From contig JAHFQQ010000211.1 of the NCBI GenBank assembly GCA_023259235.1, positions 1-6,200 of the forward strand: a stretch of DNA of 6,200 nt. The letters run 5' to 3'. The translations under genes and the position numbers were made by a program. The stretch comes from Polaromonas sp. (GTDB lineage: Bacteria > Pseudomonadota > Gammaproteobacteria > Burkholderiales > Burkholderiaceae_C). Below, in pieces: positions 1 to 6,033 of this stretch (its first letter is position 1; every line of letters begins with the position of its first letter). The notes under the pieces are model-generated. The model was given only the letters and a program-made list of their open reading frames with translations. It was not told the origin of the DNA and searched no databases.

Positions 1-75
1 GAGTTACTTCTTGTGTCTTGAGTCGTTGATCGCATCAGGCCGAAACCCACGCAATTCAACACCTCAGCTCACATA

Positions 76-84
76 CCCACACTC
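76..84 (-). promoter_or_regulatory. boxC-like motif of rrn leader
   Basis: Read on the minus strand this is GAGTGTGGG, matching the TGTGTGGG-type boxC element that follows boxA in Escherichia coli rrn leaders. It sits about 17 nt after the boxA here, similar to the enteric spacing. Its role in antitermination is less well established than that of boxA. Confidence 0.6.
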
Positions 85-101
85 GTCGGTTGTCTGTAAA
101 C

Positions 102-113
102 TTTTAAAGAACG
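102..113 (-). promoter_or_regulatory. boxA antitermination element of rrn leader
   Basis: The minus strand reads CGTTCTTTAAAA, close to the E. coli rrn boxA TGCTCTTTAACA. In the RNA this site binds NusB-NusE (ribosomal protein S10) and recruits Nus factors and SuhB, so that polymerase reads through Rho-dependent terminators in the untranslated rRNA. It lies directly after the boxB-position hairpin, the order known for rrn leaders. The sequence match is direct; the protein binding is from knowledge of the element. Confidence 0.75.
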
Positions 114-114
114 G

Positions 115-128
115 GCTGCCGTAGCAGC
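115..128 (-). promoter_or_regulatory. boxB-position hairpin with UACG tetraloop
   Basis: On the minus-strand RNA, GCUGC and GCAGC form a perfect 5-bp stem closed by a C-G pair around UACG, a member of the extra-stable UNCG tetraloop family. It begins within a few nucleotides of the predicted transcription start and is followed one base later by the boxA block, the position of boxB in rrn leaders. Unlike lambda boxB, the rrn version is not known to bind an N-like protein. Confidence 0.65.
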
Positions 129-139
129 GAGAGGGGCGC

Positions 140-167
140 ATTATACAGATCAAAAAACGATGGTCAA
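140..167 (-). promoter_or_regulatory. rRNA operon P1-type sigma-70 promoter
   Basis: The minus strand has a -35 element TTGACC (162-167), a 16-nt spacer and a perfect -10 element TATAAT (140-145). The -10 is followed by GCGCCCCTC, a GC-rich discriminator. TATAATGCGCC and the 16-nt spacer are shared with E. coli rrnB P1. Such discriminators make the open complex unstable and sensitive to ppGpp/DksA and initiating nucleotide levels, so growth-rate and stringent control are expected. The start point should fall around 130-133. An AT-rich stretch just upstream (about 168-192) is in the place of an UP element. The hexamers and discriminator are seen directly; the control is inferred from the family. 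Confidence 0.88.
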
Positions 168-179
168 GGCATTTGTGCA

Positions 180-217
180 GACAATTTATAAGGACCTGCA
201 GATGCAGATAAATTGTC
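180..217. repeat. perfect 10-bp inverted repeat upstream of the rrn promoter
   Basis: GACAATTTAT (180-189) and ATAAATTGTC (208-217) are exact reverse complements separated by 18 nt containing CTGCAG. The dyad spans about -49 to -86 relative to the predicted rRNA start, the zone where UP-element contacts and Fis sites sit in other rrn promoters. I could not fit a clear Fis consensus to it. The right arm also takes part in a second, competing 6-bp hairpin (TTGTCG 213-218 with CGACAA 224-229). It could be a binding site for a dimeric regulator or a DNA structural element; no specific function can be assigned. Confidence 0.55.
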
Positions 218-532
218 GTGTTTCGACAAATAGCCCATTCGTTATCAGGCGCTCCCAATAAGCTTTCCATTGGGTTGGCCGCCATTGCCTGATGCCAAAA
301 CGTTTTTGCTTAAACGTTCTTTCCCAAGGTTGCGGCACAAATGCCAGCGAGATTGAGCAGGGCCGTTGCTGGGATAGGGTTCCAAACTTTTCTTGGCAAC
401 CCGCAGGCATGCATGGCTTGTCCGCATGAGAACAAAACCACCGCTTCTTGCTGCGCGGACAAGAGGTTATGTGGCGATGAAGGATAAGGATCGGTTCTGG
501 TAGTGCTGGACGCTTGCGTACGGTGCTCCGCT
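218..532. other. intergenic region with clustered stem-loops, no recognisable gene
   Basis: Between the end of the efflux operon and the rrn promoter no open frame looks like a real protein, and no tRNA or known RNA is recognised. Several inverted repeats are visible. ATCAGGC/GCCTGAT (244-250 with 287-293) encloses CCCAAT/ATTGGG (254-259 with 269-274). AACGTTT/AAACGTT pairs 299-305 with 312-318. GGGTTCCAA pairs 377-385 with 393-402 through one bulged base. A perfect 9-bp CTTGTCCGC/GCGGACAAG pairs 417-425 with 455-463. None is followed by a T-run on either strand, so none is a convincing intrinsic terminator. Confidence 0.6.
417..463 (-). other. 9-bp inverted repeat downstream of the efflux operon
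   Basis: CTTGTCCGC (417-425) and GCGGACAAG (455-463) are perfect reverse complements around a 29-nt loop. Four further pairs are possible inside the loop (AGAA 429-432 with TTCT 445-448). It starts about 70 nt past the stop codon of the last efflux gene, where an operon 3' end is expected. There is no U-tract after it, so it is a 3'-end stability structure or part of a Rho-dependent terminator at best. Confidence 0.4.
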
Positions 533-1963
533 TCAGTCCTTCCGTGCCGCCAGCGGCAACGATGCGCTCCAGCCACCGCCTAGGGCCTTGAACATATCTA
601 CAGCCGCCGACAGGCGTGCCTGGCGGGTGCGAATGAAAGTCAGGTTGGCATCGTTGGTGTTGCGCTGGGCGTCAAGCAACTCCAGGTAGGGCGAGTAACC
701 AGCTTGGTAACGTGCATCCGCCAGCGACAGCACCCTGGTCGCCGCCTTGGTCTGTACATCCACCGCCAGCTCTTTTTCACCCGCTTGGCGCAAGCCGACC
801 AGGGCATCATTAACTTCCTTGAATGCCGTCTGCACGGCCTTGGCATAGGCGGCAAGCGCCTGTTTCTGCAGGGACGCGGACTGAGCCACCCGCGCCGACT
901 GCCGACCGGCATCGAAAACCGGCAGCAATAGATTGAGGCCGCCGGACCACAGGTTCGAATCCGACTTGAACAGATTAGCCAAGTCGGTGCTTTCGGATCC
1001 CAAGCTGGCGGTGAGGGAGATAGTCGGGAACAGCGCGGCCTTGGCGACGCCGATTTTGGCGTTGGCCGCCGCCATTTGCGCTTCGGCTTGGCGCACGTCG
1101 GGGCGTGCGTCAAGCAGCGCAGATGGCAGTCCGGCGGGCGGCACCGGCGGCAGGGGCAACAGGCTGAAATCGCCGGGCGGCAGGGTCAAGCCGGGGTTGC
1201 CGGTCAGCAGCGCCAGCTGGTGTTGCGCCACGGCCCGTTGCTGAACTAGGTCGGCGATCTGTGCAACGATAGCGGCGCGCGCACTCTCGGCCTGTTGCAC
1301 GTCAAGCTGAGACCCGAGCCCGGCGGTAAAGCGATCCTTGCTGATTGCCAGCGATTTGTCGCGAATGCCCAGGGAGTCGCGTGATACCGCCAGTTGGGCA
1401 TCGAGCGCCCGTAGCGCCAGGTAGCTCTGGGTCAGCAGCCCGATCAGCGTCAGTTCCACCGTATCGCGGCCATAGTGGCTGGCCAATGCCAAGTCGCGGG
1501 CAGCTTCGGTGCCCCGGCGCAGCTTGCCCCAGAAATCGATCTCGAATGAAGTGCTCAGCGCCGCCCTGAAGTCGTTGTGTAGCAGCATGTTCGCCGGCAG
1601 CGCCGGCACGGTGTTGGCGCTGGAACGGGATCGGTTGCCGCCGCCAGCCAAGTCGATTTCGGGGAACAGGGCCGATCCGGCTTCGCGCAAGAAAGCGTCG
1701 GCCTCTTCCACCCGGGCCGCAGCCTGCTGTAGATCGGCATTGGCTTGTAGCGCTTGATCTACCAAGTCGTTGAGGGAGGCATCGCCGAACAGTTTCCACC
1801 ATTCGCGGTTAAGTGGTGCGCTGGCGCCAGCGGTATCGTCCGCCTCGACGAATTTCCCGGGCAGCGGCGTGGTGGGGCGGACGTAATCCGGCCCGGCGGT
1901 ACAGCCGGCCAGAGTCAGCACGGCAGCCAGTGGCGCCAGACAGAGAAGCGTCGTGGGTTTCAT
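533..1963 (-). CDS. outer membrane factor lipoprotein of RND efflux system (NodT/OprM family)
   Basis: The 476-residue product is the outer membrane channel of a tripartite pump. A trimer forms a beta-barrel in the outer membrane and a long alpha-helical tunnel in the periplasm that docks on the adaptor. Residues 1-20 are a lipoprotein signal ending in the lipobox LAGC, with Cys21 as the acylation site, followed by the family hallmark GPDYVRP (24-30). Further markers are WWKLFGDASLNDLVDQAL (55-72), FEIDFWGKLRR (140-150), the repeat-2 motif ARPDVRQAEAQMAAANAKIG (286-305) with ALFPTISL (310-317), and LPVFDAGR (347-354). Length is normal for the family. The ATG at 1963 is chosen because it gives the signal peptide and has a strong ribosome site. 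The same frame stays open upstream, but there it only shadows the pump gene. The gene overlaps the pump stop codon by ATGA, implying translational coupling. Family is near certain; substrate is unknown. Confidence 0.95.
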   Translation of the reverse strand: MKPTTLLCLAPLAAVLTLAGCTAGPDYVRPTTPLPGKFVEADDTAGASAPLNREWWKLFGDASLNDLVDQALQANADLQQAAARVEEADAFLREAGSALFPEIDLAGGGNRSRSSANTVPALPANMLLHNDFRAALSTSFEIDFWGKLRRGTEAARDLALASHYGRDTVELTLIGLLTQSYLALRALDAQLAVSRDSLGIRDKSLAISKDRFTAGLGSQLDVQQAESARAAIVAQIADLVQQRAVAQHQLALLTGNPGLTLPPGDFSLLPLPPVPPAGLPSALLDARPDVRQAEAQMAAANAKIGVAKAALFPTISLTASLGSESTDLANLFKSDSNLWSGGLNLLLPVFDAGRQSARVAQSASLQKQALAAYAKAVQTAFKEVNDALVGLRQAGEKELAVDVQTKAATRVLSLADARYQAGYSPYLELLDAQRNTNDANLTFIRTRQARLSAAVDMFKALGGGWSASLPLAARKD

Positions 1964-4900
1964 TGAGCGTCCTCCTTGTTCTCGGAGTTTTTCAGGCCGG
2001 CACCGGAGAGGCCTGCCGGCTTCGCTGGTTTGCCGCCCGACAGCCAAGTGAAGAACATGGGAATAAAAATGGTGGCGATAAAGGTGGCCGCGATCATGCC
2101 GCCAAACACCCCCGTGCCCATGGAACGGCGCGCCGCAGCGCCGGCACCGGTGGCCAGCACCAGCGGCACCACGCCAAGGACGAAGGCCAGCGAGGTCATG
2201 ATGATCGGGCGAAAGCGCAGGCGCGCCGCTTCGACTGCAGATTCCAGGACGCCCATGCCCTCCGCCCGCTTCTGCGAGGCGAACTCGACGATCAGAATGG
2301 CGTTTTTGGATGCCAGGCCGACCAGGGTGACCAGGCCAATCTGGAAATAAATGTCGTTGGGCATGCCGCGCACCAGCACCGCAACAAGTGCTCCGCTCAG
2401 GGCGAAGGGCACGGCCATGATCACCGCCAGCGGCAGTGACCATTTTTCGAACTGGGCCGCCAGGATCAGGAACACCATGATAATGGCGAAGACGAATGCC
2501 ACCACCGACGAGGTGCCGGTGCGTTTTTCCTGGTAGGCTTGGCCGCTCCAGGCAATTGTATAGCCTTCCGGCAGGGTTGCTGCCGCCGTTTCCTCCACCA
2601 GGCGGATGGCGTCACCTGAACTGACGCCGGGGGCACCGCTGCCCATGACCTTTGCGGCAAGGAAGCCGTTGAAACGTTCCACCTGCTCCGGGCCGACGAT
2701 GGGCTTGACCTTGATTACCGCCGACAGCGGAATCATGGAGCCGGTGGTGCCGGAACGGACATAGACCTTGCCCAGATCCTCAGACCTGGAGCGGAACTGT
2801 TGTTCCGCCTGCAACTGGACACGGTAAGTACGCCCTGCCTTGTTGAAGTCATTGACGTACAGCGCACCCATGGTGCTTTGCAGGGTGTCGTAGACATCGG
2901 TCAGTGGAATGCCCAGCGCCAAAGCCTTGGGTTCATCCACCTCGACGAAAAGCTGGGGAATAGTCGGGCGGTAGAAGCTGTTGATGCCGGCCAGTCCCTT
3001 TTTCTGGCGCAGGGCCTCCATGAAACTCTTGACCACTTCGTCCAGGCGGCGCGGGTCGGCGTCGACCCGGTTCTGCACATACACCTCGAAACCGCCGGCG
3101 GTGCCCAGGCCGCGAATGGGCGGCGGGTTGAACACCAGGCCCATGCCATCCGCCAGCATCATGCCCTTGCCCATGAGATGTTTGGCCACGTTTTCCGCCA
3201 CTTCCGTCCGCTCGTCCCAAGGCCGCAAGTTAATGAACATGGAGCCGGCGTTAGGCTTGTTGCTGCCGCCGATGAGGTCGAAGCCGCCGATCATGAATAC
3301 GTGCTCGACCGACGGATTATTCTGTATCACCTGGCGGAATTGTTCACCCATCCTGCCCGTGCGCGGCAGGGTGGCGGCGTCCGGCAACTGGAGCGAGCCG
3401 ATCAGGTAGCCCTGGTCTTCCGGCGGCACGAAGCTGCCGGGAACGGTCCTGATCAGGATGGCGGCAGCCACGATGACAAGGGCGAAAACCATTGCGCCGA
3501 TGATGCGATGGTGCAGGGTCTTGTCCACCACCCAGATGTAGGACCGGGTGAAAAGGGCGAACAGGCGGTTGAACGGCCGGAAAATCGGCGATTCCTTGTG
3601 GGTTGGTTTAAGCAGCAGCGCGCACAGGGCCGGGGTCAGGGTCAGGGCAACGATGCCGGAAATCACCACCGACACCGCCACGGTCACGGCGAATTGCTGG
3701 TAAAGCTTGCCGGCGATGCCGCCGAGGAAAGCGACGGGAATGAATACGGCGCACAGCACCAGTACGATGGCCACTACCGCCGAAGCCACCTCGCGCATAG
3801 CCTCGAATGCTGCCTCCCGGGGCGGCAGCCCTTGCTCTGCCATCAGCCGTTCGACGTTCTCCAGCACGACAATGGCATCGTCCACAACAATGCCGATGGC
3901 CAGCACCATTGCGAACAGGGTCAGGGTGTTGATGGAAAAGCCGAACAGCCACAATCCGGCAAAGCTGCCGATGAGCGATACGGGTACGGCAATGATGGGG
4001 ATCAGGGTGGCGCGCCAGTTTTGCAGGAAGACATAGACCACCAGTATCACCAGCAGGGCCGCCATGCCCAGAGTATGGATCACTTCCTTGATAGAGGCGC
4101 TGACGAAGCGGGTGGTGTCGAAGGGGATGATGTATTCGATGTCGGGAGGGAAGCCCTTTTTCAGTTCCTCCATCTTGTTTCGCACAATATCTGCAGTAGC
4201 CAGTGCGTTGGCGCCGGTCTGGAGAATGACGCGGATACCGATGGCCCGCTTGCCGTCCATTGCCACAAAGGTATTGTAATCCTGGGCGCCGAGTTCGATG
4301 CGGGCCACGTCTTTCAGCCGCAACACGCCCGACGCTCCGCTGGCGCGCAGAATGATATTGCCGAATTCCTCGGGCTGTATCAGGCGGCCCTTGGCAATCA
4401 CGGTGTACACCAGCTGCTGGTCGTCCGGCGCAGGTTCCTGGCCGATCTTGCCCGCCGCGAACTGGTTGTTCTGGGCACGGATGGCGCTGGCGATGTCGCT
4501 GGTGGTAAGCCCCAGTTGAGCCATACGGTCGGGCCTCAGCCAGATGCGCATGGAATAGTCGCGGGCGGCGAAGATGCCGGCATCACCGACGCCGGGCAGC
4601 CGCTTGATTTCATCAACGATGTTGATCGAGGCGTAATTGCTGAGAAAAAGCGTGTCCTGTGTGCCCTTGGGCGAGCGCATGCCAATCGCCAGCAGGATGT
4701 CGTTGGAGCGCTTCTGCACCACCACGCCGTTCCTGCGCACGTCGTCCGGCAGGCGCGGCAGAGCGGCATTGACACGGTTGTTCACGTTAACTGCCGCCAT
4801 GTCGGCGTTGACGCCTATCTCGAAAGTGACGGTGATGGTAAGCGAGCCGTCGGCGGCGGCGGATGAATTGAAAAAGCTGAGACCTTCGACGCCGTTCAGC

Positions 4901-5103
4901 TGTTCCTCGATCGGCGCCGCCACCGTCTTGGCCAGGGTTTCGGCGCTGGCGCCGGGATAGTTGGCGGTGATGACCACCGTAGGCGGCGTGATTTCCGGAT
5001 ACTGGGCGATGGGCAGGATGCGTGACGCCATCAGTCCGGCGATGACGACGATGATTGAGATAACCGAAGAAAAAATCGGCCGGCTGATAAAAAATCGGTA
5101 CAC
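1960..5103 (-). CDS. RND multidrug efflux pump, inner membrane permease (HAE1 family, MexF/OqxB-like)
   Basis: The 1047-residue product is the proton-driven pump of the tripartite system. It takes substrates from the periplasm or outer leaflet of the inner membrane and passes them to the outer membrane channel. It has the RND layout: TM1 (about 10-28) after the typical start YRFFISRPIF, a large periplasmic domain (about 30-335), TM2-TM6 (about 337-500), TM7 (about 537-555), a second periplasmic domain (about 556-868) and TM8-TM12 (about 869-1021). The proton relay looks intact: Asp408-Asp409 in GIVVDDAIVVLENVER, Lys933 in GLASKNAILIVEF, and Arg963 and Thr970 in the TM11 region, aligning with AcrB Asp407/Asp408, Lys940, Arg971 and Thr978. 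LSNYA, GVGD and DYSMRIWL (155-190) recall MexF/OqxB rather than AcrB, so amphenicols or quinolones are possible substrates, but this is inference. The start is GTG at 5103, giving the standard N-terminus. No damage is seen. Confidence 0.96.
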   Translation of the reverse strand: MYRFFISRPIFSSVISIIVVIAGLMASRILPIAQYPEITPPTVVITANYPGASAETLAKTVAAPIEEQLNGVEGLSFFNSSAAADGSLTITVTFEIGVNADMAAVNVNNRVNAALPRLPDDVRRNGVVVQKRSNDILLAIGMRSPKGTQDTLFLSNYASINIVDEIKRLPGVGDAGIFAARDYSMRIWLRPDRMAQLGLTTSDIASAIRAQNNQFAAGKIGQEPAPDDQQLVYTVIAKGRLIQPEEFGNIILRASGASGVLRLKDVARIELGAQDYNTFVAMDGKRAIGIRVILQTGANALATADIVRNKMEELKKGFPPDIEYIIPFDTTRFVSASIKEVIHTLGMAALLVILVVYVFLQNWRATLIPIIAVPVSLIGSFAGLWLFGFSINTLTLFAMVLAIGIVVDDAIVVLENVERLMAEQGLPPREAAFEAMREVASAVVAIVLVLCAVFIPVAFLGGIAGKLYQQFAVTVAVSVVISGIVALTLTPALCALLLKPTHKESPIFRPFNRLFALFTRSYIWVVDKTLHHRIIGAMVFALVIVAAAILIRTVPGSFVPPEDQGYLIGSLQLPDAATLPRTGRMGEQFRQVIQNNPSVEHVFMIGGFDLIGGSNKPNAGSMFINLRPWDERTEVAENVAKHLMGKGMMLADGMGLVFNPPPIRGLGTAGGFEVYVQNRVDADPRRLDEVVKSFMEALRQKKGLAGINSFYRPTIPQLFVEVDEPKALALGIPLTDVYDTLQSTMGALYVNDFNKAGRTYRVQLQAEQQFRSRSEDLGKVYVRSGTTGSMIPLSAVIKVKPIVGPEQVERFNGFLAAKVMGSGAPGVSSGDAIRLVEETAAATLPEGYTIAWSGQAYQEKRTGTSSVVAFVFAIIMVFLILAAQFEKWSLPLAVIMAVPFALSGALVAVLVRGMPNDIYFQIGLVTLVGLASKNAILIVEFASQKRAEGMGVLESAVEAARLRFRPIIMTSLAFVLGVVPLVLATGAGAAARRSMGTGVFGGMIAATFIATIFIPMFFTWLSGGKPAKPAGLSGAGLKNSENKEDAQ
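1971..1977 (-). promoter_or_regulatory. ribosome binding site of the outer membrane factor gene
   Basis: The minus strand carries AAGGAGG, a full Shine-Dalgarno match, 7 nt before the ATG at 1963. It lies inside the 3' end of the pump coding sequence. It decides the start: the upstream part of the open frame has no family similarity. Confidence 0.85.
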
Positions 5104-5112
5104 GCTCGGCTT

Positions 5113-5116
5113 CTCC
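5113..5116 (-). promoter_or_regulatory. ribosome binding site of the pump gene (GTG start)
   Basis: GGAG on the minus strand lies 9 nt before the GTG at 5103, within the 15-nt gap after the adaptor stop codon (TAA, 5119-5121). Its position supports the GTG, which yields the conserved N-terminus YRFFISRPIF. Confidence 0.65.
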
Positions 5117-5118
5117 GC

Positions 5119-6033
5119 TTACGGTTTGGCAGCAGGAGTGCCGGGAGTTGCAGGCGCTCCGGCCGGTTTGTCTCCCGGTTTGTGGGGAGCCACCAAAGCG
5201 CCGGGGCGCAGCTTGAGCAGGTTATCCACTATCACCCGGTCGCCAGCCTTGAGGCCGCCCAGGATGATCCAGTCCTTGCCCATCCATTCGCCGGCCTTGA
5301 CCGGGCGCGGCTCAACCTTGTTTTCACCGTTTGCAACGAACACCATGCGGCCCTGGTCGGACTGGATGACGGCCGGTTGCGGCACGAGAAACACACTGTC
5401 ACTCCGGCCGACGATCAGGCGGGTGCGAACGAATTGTCCGGGCAGGACGTGGTCTTCGGCGTTGGGAAATTCAGCGCGCAGTTGCAGCGTACCCAGCTTG
5501 GGATCGATCTGGCTGCCGGCAAAATTGAGCTTGCCCTTGACCGGATAGGCAGAGCCGTCGGGCAGGACGATTTCCACCCCGCGCACGGAACCCGGGCTCA
5601 GGCGACCGCCGGGCAGTTGCGCCAGTTCGCCGTCGGACAGGGCAAAACGCACCCAGATCGGGTTCAACTGGACAACCGTGGTCAGCAGGCTGTCGCTGGT
5701 TGAAATCAGATTGCCTTCGGATTTGACTGCGCGGCCGCTGCTGCCGGCCACCGGTGAGGTAACGCTGGTATAGGACAGATTCAGTTCAGCCTGCTGCAGT
5801 GCGGCCTGGGTCACGGCCCTGTTGGACTGCGCATCATCGTATTCTTTCTGGCTCACTGCCTGTTGAGGCAGAAGTTCCTTCAGGCGCGCCGCCTCCCGGG
5901 CTGCCTGCTCTGCCTTGGCTCGTGCGTCTGCCAAGGCGATCTCGAACGGAGCCTGGTCGATCTGAAACAGTGCCTGGCCCGCTTTAACCGGCGCCCCTTC
6001 CTCGTAGAGGAGTTTCTGCAGGATATGTGCCAC
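5119..6033 (-). CDS. RND efflux periplasmic adaptor subunit (membrane fusion protein), intact C-terminal 304 residues
   Basis: Adaptors of this family (MexE/AcrA-like) bridge the pump and the outer membrane channel. The open frame from a GTG at 6033 starts in the middle of the first lipoyl half-motif (ILQKLLYEEGAPVKAGQALFQID, residues 4-26). It continues with the alpha-hairpin (about 35-85, with SQKEYDDAQ at 61-69), the second lipoyl half (SYTSVTSPVAG to KSEGNLIS, about 87-111), the beta-barrel (VRFALSDGELAQLPGG, then LPDG and the LRAEFPN to LPGQFV block, about 128-203) and a membrane-proximal domain. The tail after about residue 284 is rich in Ala, Pro and Lys. The GTG is unlikely to be the true start: a product beginning there would lack a secretion signal and half of the lipoyl domain. 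The real start lies beyond 6200, with a stop codon and frame change in between (see the 6034-6200 entry). It is the first gene of the operon, 15 nt before the pump gene. The family call is firm; function as written is doubtful. Confidence 0.9.
   Translation of the reverse strand: MAHILQKLLYEEGAPVKAGQALFQIDQAPFEIALADARAKAEQAAREAARLKELLPQQAVSQKEYDDAQSNRAVTQAALQQAELNLSYTSVTSPVAGSSGRAVKSEGNLISTSDSLLTTVVQLNPIWVRFALSDGELAQLPGGRLSPGSVRGVEIVLPDGSAYPVKGKLNFAGSQIDPKLGTLQLRAEFPNAEDHVLPGQFVRTRLIVGRSDSVFLVPQPAVIQSDQGRMVFVANGENKVEPRPVKAGEWMGKDWIILGGLKAGDRVIVDNLLKLRPGALVAPHKPGDKPAGAPATPGTPAAKP

Larger units (their letters stand above)
1..131 (-). promoter_or_regulatory. 16S rRNA precursor leader (5' external transcribed region of an rrn operon)
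   Basis: This stretch lies immediately downstream (minus strand) of an rRNA-type promoter and has the order known for bacterial rrn leaders: a stable hairpin, a boxA, then a boxC-like GTGTGGG motif. The remaining roughly 75 nt to the window edge have no open frame of interest and end in AGACACAAGAAGTAACTC, which resembles the stretch that precedes mature 16S rRNA in other proteobacteria. The 16S gene itself (starting with the conserved AGAGTTTGAT block) is not in the window and should begin a few tens of nucleotides past the left edge. The leader is removed during rRNA processing. Its role is antitermination and assistance to ribosome assembly. The motifs and their order are seen directly; the identity of the downstream gene is inferred. 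Confidence 0.8.

Noticed and set aside
299..318. AACGTTT/AAACGTT hairpin as an intrinsic terminator of the efflux operon
   Set aside because: The stem is AT-rich and only 7 bp, and it lacks a proper U-tract on the minus strand.
408..415. CATGCATG palindrome in the intergenic region
   Set aside because: An 8-bp palindrome is expected by chance at this scale and has no partner elsewhere in the window.
186..576. Short minus-strand open frames (74-88 codons) in the intergenic region
   Set aside because: No ribosome site, no recognisable motif, mutually overlapping in different frames, and one runs into the coding end of the channel gene. Not supported as proteins.
1813..2439. 208-codon plus-strand open frame over the channel-pump junction
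   Set aside because: It is a reverse-frame shadow of two well supported genes, with no family resemblance.
1964..2443. 160-codon in-frame extension upstream of the outer membrane factor start
   Set aside because: It overlaps the pump C-terminus out of frame, is Arg/Gly/His-rich and unlike any signal sequence. The ATG at 1963 has a strong ribosome site and gives a proper lipoprotein signal.
2800..4866. Open frame of 688 codons on the plus strand, opposite the pump gene
   Set aside because: It is antisense to a clearly functional RND gene. Its composition (rich in His, Gln, Gly, Asp) is what the reverse frame of GC-biased codons gives. It has no recognisable domain and no convincing start signal.
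5182..5703. 173-codon plus-strand open frame opposite the adaptor gene
   Set aside because: It is antisense to the conserved adaptor C-terminus, and its composition is typical of a shadow frame.
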